Positions 9,809 through 20,167 of a stretch of DNA of 64,000 nt are shown here, piece by piece (the first letter of the stretch is position 1; each line of letters opens with the position of its first letter). This DNA is from RGIG6178 sp045612885 (lineage in GTDB: Bacteria; Bacillota_I; Bacilli_A; RFN20; DUOF01). The position numbers and the translations under genes were made by a program. A model generated the notes under the pieces. That model had not been told where the DNA came from. It did no database searches and saw only the letters and a list, made by a program, of their open reading frames with translations. The stretch covers positions 18,257-82,256 of the forward strand of contig JAZKZZ010000015.1 of the NCBI GenBank assembly GCA_045612885.1, read 5' to 3'.

Positions 9809-11246
9809 CTTTACTCCTCCTACTAGTTACTACTAATTCATTTAAAAATTCAATATTAGTTTGATCATATAACTTTTTATTACTAGAATATGACCAATTT
9901 CCTCCAATAATTCCTGGAGTATTAAATCTATATTCATTTCCTTCGTTTAATAAATCTTGTGGATTAATAATAATAACATTGCTATTAGATTCATATAACT
10001 TTTTGATTGATTCTCTAATAACTAAAATATTATCACTATTTTCATCTATGTTTAAATATTCACATACTTTAGCTTTATTTTCTTCATCTTCTAAAAAAGA
10101 AGGGAAAGTATCATTATCATGAGTACCTGTATATGCAATACAATTTTCATTATAATTGTGAGGTAAAAAAGGACTATTTTCTTCACCAAAAGCAAATTGA
10201 TAAACCTTCATTCCAGGATAGTTACTATATTCTTTTAATCTAATTACACCTTCACTTATAATACCTAAATCTTCAAGGATAAGATTATTAATATTATTTT
10301 CTTTTAGCAAATCAATAAATGTATATCCTGGCCCTTCCTTCCACTCTCCAACTTTTCCATCTTCACATCCAAATGGAATTGTATAGTAATATTCTAAACC
10401 TCTAAAATGATCTATTTTTAAATAATCATAAACATTCAATAAATATTTATATTTATTAAGTAAGTATTCATAACCATTTTCTTTTATATAATCATAATTA
10501 TAAATAAGAGTATTCCACACTTGACCAGTGGTCGAAAAATAATCCGGTGGAACACCTGCTACTAATGTAGGAGTGAAATTTTCATCTAGTAAATACATCT
10601 CACTATCTGCCCAAGCCTCTTTACTATCCATTGCACTATTGCAAGGAGAATCTCCAATAATAAATATTCCTTTGCTATTAGCATATCCCTTTAGTTTAAA
10701 CCATTGAAAAAAGAATAAGTATTGAGTAAATATATAAAAATTAACTCTATCTTTTTTCTTAGATAAATATTTTTTACATTCCTCTGATTCCCTATTTTTT
10801 AACTCTTTAGGAAACAATCTCAATTCTTTATATTCCTCTAATAAAGTCATAAATTCACCATAAGGAATAACCCAGTCATTTTCTTTAATAAACTCTCTTA
10901 TTTGTCTAGAAAAATCAATACCTTTATATACATCATATAAATATTTCATTTTCAACTTTTTATACTCTTGATAAGTTAATTTTTTATTTTCTTCAATCAT
11001 TCTATATTCAGATAAACTTACATATCCTTTTAAATCAATAAATAAAGGGTTTCCAGAATTAATACATGTCGAAGAAAATGGTGATGCATATACATCAACA
11101 TCATTTATAGGTAAAACTTGCCAGTAAATTTGTCCACTTTTAGCTAAAAAATCCACAAATTCATACGCTTCTTTACCCATAGTTCCAAATTTAGACTTGT
11201 TTGGCAATGAGAATATTGGCATTAATATCCCTGCTCCTCTTTTCAT
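9798..11246 (-). CDS. malQ: 4-alpha-glucanotransferase (amylomaltase)
   Basis: GH77 disproportionating enzyme, about 482 residues. It moves maltodextrin units between chains and frees glucose, so it links short limit dextrins back to GlgP. Motifs: RGAGILMPIFSLPNK at the N-terminus, YLKIDHFRGLEYY (nucleophile Asp), LILEDLGIIS (Glu), AYTGTHDNDT (Asp). Two ATG codons occur in a row; the second (11246) has the better 7-base spacing from GGGG. The start overlaps the stop of the upstream kinase gene. No separate glycogen debranching enzyme is visible. Confidence 0.96.
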   Translation of the reverse strand: MKRGAGILMPIFSLPNKSKFGTMGKEAYEFVDFLAKSGQIYWQVLPINDVDVYASPFSSTCINSGNPLFIDLKGYVSLSEYRMIEENKKLTYQEYKKLKMKYLYDVYKGIDFSRQIREFIKENDWVIPYGEFMTLLEEYKELRLFPKELKNRESEECKKYLSKKKDRVNFYIFTQYLFFFQWFKLKGYANSKGIFIIGDSPCNSAMDSKEAWADSEMYLLDENFTPTLVAGVPPDYFSTTGQVWNTLIYNYDYIKENGYEYLLNKYKYLLNVYDYLKIDHFRGLEYYYTIPFGCEDGKVGEWKEGPGYTFIDLLKENNINNLILEDLGIISEGVIRLKEYSNYPGMKVYQFAFGEENSPFLPHNYNENCIAYTGTHDNDTFPSFLEDEENKAKVCEYLNIDENSDNILVIRESIKKLYESNSNVIIINPQDLLNEGNEYRFNTPGIIGGNWSYSSNKKLYDQTNIEFLNELVVTSRRSKDEN

Positions 11247-12196
11247 CATTTCACCCCTTTATAATTTTTATAGAAATTAAAATAAAAACTACTATCTACT
11301 TCTTTTAATATTTGTTTAATCCCTAAAGATACGGCACCATAAACTGTCTTTTTATTTGTTACATTCACTAAGTATTTATCTCCTATATATTTTTTAAATA
11401 AATCCACAATAAATTCATTGTTTTCAAATATCCCACCAAATAAATAAACTTCAACAGTACCACTGATATCCTTAGTTTTACTAATTACTATACTAGATAA
11501 ATTTTCTAATCGCTTATTTACTATATTTTTAGCTACTTTATCATCTTTTTTATATGCTTCTATAACAAGTTTAGACAAAGAGGCAACCCCTTTTATTCCT
11601 TCATTATAAATTTGAGCCATACTATACCATAATGAATGTCCATAGTGTTCTTCTAATAAATTCACTAGAATCGTATCTTCCTTTACTCCATTTATCGCTC
11701 CACTACTAGCTATTAGGGCATCTTTTCCTAAATCAAATCCACAAAAATAATCATCAGGAAGATATCCCCAACCTCCAACGTGACTGAATTCATTATTTTT
11801 CTTTATAGCCATATTAAATCCAGTTCCAGATATTATAACTACTCCATTATTCTTATTTCCTAAACTGGCTTCTTTTACACTAGCCAAGTCGCCTTCTACT
11901 ACTATATTTTCAAATTTCAAACTTGATTGAAGTTTTTCTTTTAATATCGTTTTAGAATCACCAAATTCAATGCCTGCAATTGCTAAAAGTACACATTCTA
12001 CTTCCAAATTTTCATCATTGGCAATTGTTAACATGTCCTTTAGAGCATTATTTAGAGTAGAAAATGAATTTTCCATTCCAACATCATTAGGATTAGTACA
12101 ATTAACAATTTTGTGAGCAAAAATATTTCCTAATGTATCCACTAGAACCAACTCTGTTTTACTACCTCCACCATCAACTGCAATAAATCCTTTCAT
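11246..12196 (-). CDS. BadF/BadG-type sugar kinase (glucosamine/GlcNAc/glucose kinase-like)
   Basis: ASKHA-fold ATPase of about 316 residues with the phosphate-1 loop AVDGGGSKTELVLVD at the N-terminus, a second phosphate motif VVIISGTGFNMAIKK and the adenosine motif VYLFGGIFEN. The BadF/BadG/BcrA family includes N-acetylglucosamine and glucosamine kinases. Position between the phosphomutase and malQ suggests it phosphorylates glucose freed by MalQ, but that is inference. I chose the ATG at 12196, six bases after AGGTG; a GTG at 12205 lies inside the ribosome site. Confidence 0.85.
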   Translation of the reverse strand: MKGFIAVDGGGSKTELVLVDTLGNIFAHKIVNCTNPNDVGMENSFSTLNNALKDMLTIANDENLEVECVLLAIAGIEFGDSKTILKEKLQSSLKFENIVVEGDLASVKEASLGNKNNGVVIISGTGFNMAIKKNNEFSHVGGWGYLPDDYFCGFDLGKDALIASSGAINGVKEDTILVNLLEEHYGHSLWYSMAQIYNEGIKGVASLSKLVIEAYKKDDKVAKNIVNKRLENLSSIVISKTKDISGTVEVYLFGGIFENNEFIVDLFKKYIGDKYLVNVTNKKTVYGAVSLGIKQILKEVDSSFYFNFYKNYKGVK

Positions 12197-12197
12197 G

Positions 12198-13577
12198 TTA
12201 TTCACCTACTTCTTTTAATAATTTGTTAATCAAAGTATCCATTTCAAGACGAATAACTCTCAAGTTTTCTTCACTATTAGCCTCATATCTAATAGTCAAA
12301 TTAGGTCCCGTATTAGAAAATCTAACAAGTGCCCAGCCATTATCAAACTCAATTCTTATTCCATCCATTTCAAATGAATTATAACCCTTGCTATGAGAAT
12401 ACTCTTTAACTTTCTCTACAACTCTTCTTTTTCCTTGTTCTCCTGCTTTAACTTCATAATATACTGAATAGTAAACATTAACTGTATTTAATAATTCACT
12501 GACTTTGGTACCAGTATTTACTAACATTTCCACAAATCTACAACCAGCATAGATTCCATCATCAAATCCAGCCCATCTATCTCTATAAAATACATGTCCA
12601 GAATATTCTCCACCGAGTGAAAAATTATCTTCTTTCATTTTCTTATTTAAATATGAATTTCCTGTTCTATACATTACGCCATTTATATTTTTCTCATTTA
12701 ATCCATCAATCAATGCTTTAGAACATTTAACATCATATAAGACTTTATTTTCATTTAAAGCATCTTTTAAATATCTAGCCATAAATAACAAATATAAATC
12801 TGCTTGTACATACTCTCCTTTTTCACTAACTATAGCTACTCTATCTCCATCACCATCAATACCAATACCTAAATCATAACCTAATTCCACTACTTTATTT
12901 TTCAAATCAATCAAATTGCTTTCAACTGATGGATCTGCATCATGATTAGGGAAAGTTCCATCACTCTCACAATAAAGAAGATAGTACTCGATTCCTAATC
13001 TATCTAAAACGTCTTTGATAATTATAGAGCCAACACCATTACCACAATCTACTACAACTTTGATATCTTTATGTTTTAAATTAATAGAGTTAGCAAAGTA
13101 ATCTAAATAGCTTTCTTTTATATCAAAATAGGTATATGTTCCCTCTCCCATTTTATGTTTTTTTTCTACACAAAACTTATAAAAATCTTGAATGTATGGT
13201 CCATAGGCATTTCCTATCTCATTAAACGAGATTTTAAAACCATTATATTCTTTAGGGTTATGACTTGCTGTAACCATAATACCTGCATATAATTTCAAAG
13301 AATATCTAGCAAAATAGAACATTGGAGTAGTAACTTCACCAAGATCAACCACACCGCATCCAGTACTAGTAATCCCCTTAATTAAAGCACTAGCAAATAA
13401 AGGAGATTCTTTACGGTTATCATGACCTATAACAACCATATGAATTCCTAAATCTTGTACATAGCTACCATAATTTACTCCTAAAGTATAAGCAACGTCT
13501 TCATCAATAAGTTCTCCTACTATACCTCTTAAATCATATTCTCTAAATAAAACTGGATTTAAATCAACTATTTTCAT
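12198..13577 (-). CDS. phosphoglucomutase/phosphomannomutase
   Basis: Alpha-D-phosphohexomutase, 459 residues, converting hexose-1-phosphate and hexose-6-phosphate. The phosphoserine loop MVTASHNPKEYNGFK, the metal loop GIGIDGDGDRVAIV, the sugar loop GGEYSGHVFYRD and the phosphate-binding loop RFSNTGPNLTIRYE near the C-terminus are all present. In this operon it would turn the glucose-1-P from GlgP into glucose-6-P. The start overlaps the pgi stop (TAATG) with GGAGG upstream. The family alone does not decide between glucose and mannose. Confidence 0.93.
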   Translation of the reverse strand: MKIVDLNPVLFREYDLRGIVGELIDEDVAYTLGVNYGSYVQDLGIHMVVIGHDNRKESPLFASALIKGITSTGCGVVDLGEVTTPMFYFARYSLKLYAGIMVTASHNPKEYNGFKISFNEIGNAYGPYIQDFYKFCVEKKHKMGEGTYTYFDIKESYLDYFANSINLKHKDIKVVVDCGNGVGSIIIKDVLDRLGIEYYLLYCESDGTFPNHDADPSVESNLIDLKNKVVELGYDLGIGIDGDGDRVAIVSEKGEYVQADLYLLFMARYLKDALNENKVLYDVKCSKALIDGLNEKNINGVMYRTGNSYLNKKMKEDNFSLGGEYSGHVFYRDRWAGFDDGIYAGCRFVEMLVNTGTKVSELLNTVNVYYSVYYEVKAGEQGKRRVVEKVKEYSHSKGYNSFEMDGIRIEFDNGWALVRFSNTGPNLTIRYEANSEENLRVIRLEMDTLINKLLKEVGE

Positions 13578-14785
13578 TATTTTACCTCCAAAGCATCATG
13601 TAATAAGTTTTTATATTCACTAACTCCTGGTTGATCAAAAGGATTAACATCTAATAAATATCCACCAACAGCAGCAGCAACTTCAAAAAAATAAATTAAA
13701 CTACCAACATTCTCTTCATTAAGTTTATCAAGTTTAAACATCAATGATGGAGTATGACCATTAAAGTGAGCTTTAGCCACTCTATCACTAGCTACTAAAT
13801 TAATCTCATTTAAATCTTGCTTATACTTATCAAGTTTAACCTTAATATTATCTTCAACAACAATTACAGACTCAAATAATATTGGATTTCCTTCTTGTAA
13901 GAATTGTCCTAAAGAATGTAAATCTCTACTATTCACAAGAGAAACAGGGAAAATACCTAAGTTATTTTTACCTTGAGTTTCTCCATACAATTGTTTTAGC
14001 CATTCACTAAAGTAATAAAGTTTTGGCTCATAAACTGTATAAGATTCTACTAGTTTCCCTTTTCTGTATAAAATATCTCTAATACAAGCATATTCGAATG
14101 CTTCATTTAAATAATTCTTACCTTTTTTAGCGCCTTTTAATAATTTAGAAGCAGAAATTCCTGCTACCTCGATTGGAAGTAATCCCACAGGTGATAATAC
14201 TGAATATCTACCACCAATTTTATCTGGAACAGTAAAAGTAGTATACCCCTCACTATCTGCAAGTTTTTTTAATTCTCCCTTTTCTTTATCTGTTGTCACT
14301 ATAATTCTTTCTTTTAATTCTTCTTTACTATATTTTTTATTCATAAGTTTTAAAATTAAATCAAAAGCAATTGCAGGTTCTAAAGTAGTACCACTTTTAC
14401 TTACTACATTCACATAAACATTTTTGTCTTTGATATATTCTAATAGTTCACTAGTATAGGTACTTGATAAATTATATCCAGCATAAAGAATTTCTATTTT
14501 TTCCTTTTTAAAATAACTAGAGAACATATCTATAACAGCTTTAGCTCCTAAATAAGATCCTCCGATTCCAACAACCACTAAAACATCAGCATCATTTCTT
14601 ATTTTCTTAGCTACTTTTTTTAGTCTTTTTAACTCTTCTTCACTAATACAAGTCTCGACATCATACCAATCTAACATATCTTCTTTATTTTCTAATATCG
14701 GTTTAATATTTTCTATTTTTTCTTTATATGTTACTTTCTCGCTTTCTAAATCTTCTATATATGTTTTAAAATCAAATTTTAACAT
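13577..14785 (-). CDS. pgi: glucose-6-phosphate isomerase
   Basis: Interconverts glucose-6-P and fructose-6-P. It has VVGIGGSYLGAKAVIDM, the SIS-domain signature VVSKSGTTLEPAIAFDL, IGGRYSVLSPVGLLP and QLYGETQGKN with the active-site Glu. At 402 residues it is shorter than the usual 440-450 of Bacillota. GAGGTG precedes the ATG. It is the first gene of the glycogen operon, so the locus links storage directly to glycolysis. Confidence 0.96.
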   Translation of the reverse strand: MLKFDFKTYIEDLESEKVTYKEKIENIKPILENKEDMLDWYDVETCISEEELKRLKKVAKKIRNDADVLVVVGIGGSYLGAKAVIDMFSSYFKKEKIEILYAGYNLSSTYTSELLEYIKDKNVYVNVVSKSGTTLEPAIAFDLILKLMNKKYSKEELKERIIVTTDKEKGELKKLADSEGYTTFTVPDKIGGRYSVLSPVGLLPIEVAGISASKLLKGAKKGKNYLNEAFEYACIRDILYRKGKLVESYTVYEPKLYYFSEWLKQLYGETQGKNNLGIFPVSLVNSRDLHSLGQFLQEGNPILFESVIVVEDNIKVKLDKYKQDLNEINLVASDRVAKAHFNGHTPSLMFKLDKLNEENVGSLIYFFEVAAAVGGYLLDVNPFDQPGVSEYKNLLHDALEVK

Positions 14786-14825
14786 TAATAATCACCTCAT
14801 ATCCCTATACTAACATAATTAAAAA

Positions 14826-14850
14826 AATTTTATTATTAAATAATAAAATT
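14826..14850. promoter_or_regulatory. 25-bp perfect AT palindrome upstream of pgi (possible operator)
   Basis: Two 12-base arms around a single central A form a perfect inverted repeat composed only of A and T, 41 bases upstream of pgi. It could be a regulator site for the sugar operon, but a pure A/T palindrome can also arise by chance in such DNA. Confidence 0.3.
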
Positions 14851-14868
14851 ATATTTTAAATATAAAAA

Positions 14869-14888
14869 AAATAGGCTTTTACCTATTT
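14869..14888 (-). terminator. terminator of the lipoprotein gene
   Basis: Stem aaatagg (14869-14875) and cctattt (14882-14888), with a minus-strand T run. The TAG stop at 14883-14885 is inside the stem. Confidence 0.7.
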
Positions 14889-15674
14889 ATTTTTTAAATC
14901 TTCATCAATAAGTTCTGCAAAACTCTCTACTTCTAATACATCCTTTGTATCATCTATATCAAGAGTTAAGAAATCTAATCCTTTTGGATAATTTATGGTT
15001 AACTCTTTTGGATAGTTTACTACTAACTTAGAATTGAAATTAGCAGCAACACATCTCATTTCTGTTATAAGATAATTTGAAGACACGTCATATTCCCACA
15101 CTAATTCATCTTCTGTAAATGTTAAAGTATATGTATTGTCTGCATTTTTTACATATGTTGCCTTTTCTTTTAAATTTTCGAAATTAAATCCTTCTAATTT
15201 ATTTTCCATAACAATAGAAGAAAAATTTTCTCTATCATAAGTAGCATTTAATCTTTCCAATGTATCTTTAGCCTCTACAACAACATTTTTAATATCATCC
15301 TTTAGGATTACATTTGCACCGTTATGAGGATATATAATATATAATTTTTGATTTTTAGCATAGATATCGACATTCTTATCATTAAGCTTTGCTTTAGCTG
15401 ATAAATCCCAATCAATTTTTTTATCTTTAGTTAAAGCGTTATATTCAATAACATAAGTTCCTTTAGTGTTAGTTAAAGTATATGTTCCACTAACAGCATT
15501 AACTTTCTTCATCATTGTTTCCACATTGCTAACTAATGAATTGATATCACCAACAGCAGCCAAACCAGTAGAATCTAAGTTATTTGAAGCGCTTCTATTA
15601 AACACTTTAGAAAAACATCCAGAAAAAGAAAAACACATGACCAAACAAGTTAAAATTCTAATAACTTTTTTCAT
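14883..15674 (-). CDS. hypothetical lipoprotein
   Basis: Secreted, membrane-anchored protein of about 263 residues. The N-terminus is a type II signal (MKKVIRILTCLVMCFSFSGC) with the lipobox SFSGC. The mature part looks beta-rich with ordered YVIEYNAL, YTLTFTEDEL strands, like the LolA/LppX-type fold of other extracytoplasmic proteins in this window, but similarity is by pattern only. The ATG at 15674 is chosen because GAGGTG lies 6 bases upstream; a GTG at 15683 lies within that site and overlaps the stop of the upstream DedA gene. Function unknown. Confidence 0.75.
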   Translation of the reverse strand: MKKVIRILTCLVMCFSFSGCFSKVFNRSASNNLDSTGLAAVGDINSLVSNVETMMKKVNAVSGTYTLTNTKGTYVIEYNALTKDKKIDWDLSAKAKLNDKNVDIYAKNQKLYIIYPHNGANVILKDDIKNVVVEAKDTLERLNATYDRENFSSIVMENKLEGFNFENLKEKATYVKNADNTYTLTFTEDELVWEYDVSSNYLITEMRCVAANFNSKLVVNYPKELTINYPKGLDFLTLDIDDTKDVLEVESFAELIDEDLKNK

Positions 15675-15679
15675 CGCTT

Positions 15680-16096
15680 TCACCTCTTTTTTCTTTTATT
15701 TTTCCACACTATTGCTATTATTATACTAACACTTAAAAACATTAAAATCAATATTTTGAATTCTTGATAAAACATTATTAACGAATCTATATTTATCAAA
15801 ACTGATACTCCTAATGATATTAAACAACTATTGCAAATAATTATCCCTAAACTAGAAAGTAAAAGAAAATTCAAATATTTTTGATGATATATACCTGCTA
15901 ATAAAGAAATAGCTAGTTTAGAAAAGGGCATTAACTTGCAAATAAAGACAGAAACATTACCATATTTACTAAATAAAGTCTGTCCTTTCTTTAGTTTGTT
16001 CTCATATCTACTTAAAATCCTATATCCCCCATAATAACCAACGCTATATATCCCTATATTAAAAAGAAGAGAAAAAATGCTACTAAGCAAAATCAA
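15680..16096 (-). CDS. short DedA/SNARE-associated-type membrane protein
   Basis: Small integral membrane protein, about 138-141 residues with three or four hydrophobic segments. The block KYGNVSVFICKLMPFSKLAISLLAG matches the DedA motif region (usually R-F-x-P-x-x-R...G), though its Arg residues are replaced by Lys/Ser. DedA proteins usually have about 200 residues; this one lacks the N-terminal part. No ATG exists: TTG at 16096 is 15 bases from AGGAGG, while an in-frame ATA at 16103-16105 is exactly 6 bases from it. A TAA stop lies just before the ribosome site, so no longer form is possible. Likely role: lipid transport, inferred from family. Confidence 0.65.
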   Translation of the reverse strand: MILLSSIFSLLFNIGIYSVGYYGGYRILSRYENKLKKGQTLFSKYGNVSVFICKLMPFSKLAISLLAGIYHQKYLNFLLLSSLGIIICNSCLISLGVSVLINIDSLIMFYQEFKILILMFLSVSIIIAIVWKNKRKKR

Positions 16097-16164
16097 ACCA
16101 AGTATACTATTCCTCCTTTAAATACTCTTTAAATCATATGTAATAATAAATAAAGATATTAAAA

Positions 16165-16185
16165 AACTGTTTTTTACAAACAGTT
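16165..16185 (-). terminator. terminator of the 584-residue gene
   Basis: Stem aactgttt and aaacagtt around a 5-base loop, with A/T tracts on both sides so it may work in both directions. The TAA stop of the gene (16174-16176) is inside it. Confidence 0.75.
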
Positions 16186-17928
16186 CTTTTTGTTAATTAT
16201 GTTATCTTTATTTATCGTTTCTTTCAAAAGTTTACTTTCTTTCCTTATGTTTTCTATTAATTCTTCTCTACTTATATTAAGTTTAGAAATTATTCCTTTT
16301 GACATACTGTCACTAAAAGAATATTTATATGCTATTTTTAAATAAGGATTATCATGAATTTTTTCATATACGTCAATAATTTGATTTCTATCCATATCTA
16401 AGAATTCTTCAACACTACACTCAAATACATAAATATAGAAGGCTAAAGCATATTGCGTTAAGCATTGCACTCCTGATTTAGTTAATTTATTGTGCATTTT
16501 TATTTTTTCTTGTCTTAAATACATATTTAAAGGAATCTTATTAACATTTACTACTCTTGCTATTTCTCCTTTGCTTATTCCTTTTACCATCGCAGTATAA
16601 AAAACTCCTTTATCTTTGATACTATTTCGTATCTTATCATCTTCTTCTTTTTCTTCTTTTATATTTTCAAATATTCCTTGCTCTGATAAGATCAATTTAA
16701 CCAAATCCAAATTATAGGTAATTGTATGCGATTTAACTTCGCCATTACTAAGCAGTTCTTTAACTGTCCTTTTATTAACAAAAAATTCAATAAAATAAGG
16801 AGAATTATTAATTATTTCAACAAGCATATTTCTTATTTTACCTTCTTGCAGATTCAGAATAGATTTATCTAAATTTAATCTTTTTAAAAATCTAAATAAA
16901 ACTTCATCAACAATCACATCACTAATGATAGTATCCGTTTTTTCAACGTTATAATTTTTGAGTTTATTTTTTACTCTTTCTACTTCATTTTTAAATAAAT
17001 TAATAGATTCCTCTTGAAATTTAGACATAACAAAAGTACTTTTTCCCCTATAATTGGTATCAATACACATCTTCTTTATGATTTTATTAGATTTCATCTC
17101 TTCATAAATAAATTTTATTTTTTCTTCGCTTATATTTACAATATCATCAACCGAACAGTCAAAAACGCTCAAATAAAATTTCAATCCTCTTTTGGATAAT
17201 CTGTTTACACCCTTACTTGCTAAAATTTCTATCAGTCTATGTCTTTCAGCACTTGTTTTAATACTAATGTGATTATAATCAACATTAATAACATGTGCAA
17301 TTTGTTCTGCGCTATAACCATAAATATACATAGCACCTAAAACACCATATTTAGTTATTTTATATCTAAGATCTTTATTATCTTCTAGTGAACTGCTTTC
17401 AATATCATATATACCTTTTTCCGCTAATTTAATTTTCACTTTTGCCCATTGTTCATATGTTTTTAATGATATTGCTTGTGTTGTCATATTTCCTTCACTT
17501 GCTTTTACACTTAACTTTGTTTGTCTTATAAATCTTTCTAATAATAAAGGATCATTATTAATTTCTTTTAATAGTGTTGATCTATATGCGGCATTATATT
17601 GATTAAGTACCTTTTCCAATGCTAAGGATTTTTTATTATCTTTAATACCTCGAGCATATTTAAAAAATGAATCTTCCAATTTGTTATAAATTAGCTCTAA
17701 ATAGTCTTCTTTGTATTTAGCAATCTGATAAATATCTTCTCCAAAAAAATCAGTGATAATCTCTTGTACGATATCATTATCAAGTTGATAACTATATTTA
17801 TCAAATATCTTAGAAATAAGTTTATAGATAACTTTTACTTCTCTTTCCCCAAAGATATACTTTCTATCCAAAATTGCATCTCTATTGCTTGTTATAATTT
17901 CATCTAATCTAGGTTGCTTAATATTCAT
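16174..17928 (-). CDS. hypothetical protein with a large internal duplication and helix-turn-helix-like segments
   Basis: I do not recognise this 584-residue cytoplasmic protein. Two halves repeat: residues about 124-320 align with about 374-570. Matching pairs include NNDPLLLERFI/NNSPYFIEFFV, LAEKGIYDIE/LSEQGIFENI, KYGVLGAMYIYGYSAEQIAHVINV/DKGVFYTAMVKGISKGEIARVVNV (quoted in part) and KFYLSVFDCSVDDIV/AFYIYVFECSVEEFL. The segments GYSAEQIAHVINVDYNHISI and GISKGEIARVVNVNKIPLNM look like helix-turn-helix units, so DNA binding is possible. The gene stands alone between two terminators with a GGTGAT ribosome site. Other possibility: a sigma-like or recombinase-accessory protein. Confidence 0.7.
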   Translation of the reverse strand: MNIKQPRLDEIITSNRDAILDRKYIFGEREVKVIYKLISKIFDKYSYQLDNDIVQEIITDFFGEDIYQIAKYKEDYLELIYNKLEDSFFKYARGIKDNKKSLALEKVLNQYNAAYRSTLLKEINNDPLLLERFIRQTKLSVKASEGNMTTQAISLKTYEQWAKVKIKLAEKGIYDIESSSLEDNKDLRYKITKYGVLGAMYIYGYSAEQIAHVINVDYNHISIKTSAERHRLIEILASKGVNRLSKRGLKFYLSVFDCSVDDIVNISEEKIKFIYEEMKSNKIIKKMCIDTNYRGKSTFVMSKFQEESINLFKNEVERVKNKLKNYNVEKTDTIISDVIVDEVLFRFLKRLNLDKSILNLQEGKIRNMLVEIINNSPYFIEFFVNKRTVKELLSNGEVKSHTITYNLDLVKLILSEQGIFENIKEEKEEDDKIRNSIKDKGVFYTAMVKGISKGEIARVVNVNKIPLNMYLRQEKIKMHNKLTKSGVQCLTQYALAFYIYVFECSVEEFLDMDRNQIIDVYEKIHDNPYLKIAYKYSFSDSMSKGIISKLNISREELIENIRKESKLLKETINKDNIINKKNCL

Positions 17929-17996
17929 CTTATCACCATTCCTAGTTTATTTTAACATGATAAACTTATTGCTTCAAGGGCAAAATTTCTTTTAAA

Positions 17997-18016
17997 AAAG
18001 ATGCCGAAGCATCTTT
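17997..18016 (-). terminator. enolase terminator with UUCG loop
   Basis: Eight-base stem (aaagatgc / gcatcttt) closed by a UUCG tetraloop on the minus strand, followed by T residues, one base after the enolase stop. Confidence 0.85.
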
Positions 18017-18017
18017 A

Positions 18018-19325
<1,308 letters not shown>

Positions 19326-19453
19326 TTATACATCTACCATTAATGTATCATTTTTATTTTCATTTAGCAATTAAAGAGCCCTTAAGATTTAAAAACATCA
19401 TATTTTTAATATATTAAAAATTATAATAGGACTTTCTTTTACCAACATTATAA

Positions 19454-19481
19454 AAAACACCTATCATCTGACAGGTGTTTT
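19454..19481 (-). terminator. terminator between the hypothetical pair and eno
   Basis: Nine-base stem aaaacacct / aggtgtttt with flanking A/T tracts, just after the stop of the gene at 19487. Confidence 0.8.
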
Positions 19482-19486
19482 AATTA

Positions 19487-20164
19487 TTATTCATAATCAG
19501 TTAAATCAGGAAAATCAATATCTTTGCTTGAGTAACTAATTTCTAAAGTTGTATCTTTTTGAGCGTCTATTTTAACATTTCTCAATCTACCTTTAAGATC
19601 ATATTTAATTTCATATTCTACATCATCTTTTTTATAAGAATATCCAATTCCTATAACATAGAAAGGAGAGAATGAAAATGCAATATAAGTTTTTGATTTT
19701 TCGTTTAAAGTAAATAAGCCATCAACACCGCTAAGCGCTCTTCCAAGTGAAGGATATTGACTTATAAAATAATTATAGCTCATGCTTTCTACAGACTTTA
19801 TTCCATCTTCTTCTTTATACAAATAACCATCTGCATAATAATATGTAATTTCTTTATCTTCAACTTCACATACCGTTTTCACGTTCACACTACCATCTGC
19901 CTCAACATAATATTGAGCTTCAAAAGATTCACAATTGTCTACATTTTCACCTTTAACTTGGATTCCTGTATGTATTTTAAGCCCATTATATGTATATACC
20001 AGTTTAGCTTCAGACATTTGTACCATTTCTTCATATTTTTCTTTTTCATATGTAAACATAAGTGCCCCATAGGATGATTTAAAAGCAAAGATATTGAAAA
20101 ACACGCTAAATACTAATGCTATAAACATAAGTACTATTAAAGTAATTTTTAAACCTTTTTTCAT
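19487..20164 (-). CDS. hypothetical membrane-anchored extracytoplasmic protein
   Basis: Protein of 225 residues with one N-terminal hydrophobic segment (KITLIVLMFIALVFSVFFNI) and no lipobox, so it is anchored with its beta-rich body outside. It has the same size, architecture and C-terminal pattern (IDFPDL-acidic) as its upstream neighbour, 3 bases away, and the two may be ancient duplicates. The pair lies between gpmI and eno. The function is unknown; a LolA-like lipid-binding fold is a guess. GGAGGG precedes the ATG. Confidence 0.68.
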   Translation of the reverse strand: MKKGLKITLIVLMFIALVFSVFFNIFAFKSSYGALMFTYEKEKYEEMVQMSEAKLVYTYNGLKIHTGIQVKGENVDNCESFEAQYYVEADGSVNVKTVCEVEDKEITYYYADGYLYKEEDGIKSVESMSYNYFISQYPSLGRALSGVDGLFTLNEKSKTYIAFSFSPFYVIGIGYSYKKDDVEYEIKYDLKGRLRNVKIDAQKDTTLEISYSSKDIDFPDLTDYE

Positions 20165-20167
20165 TAC

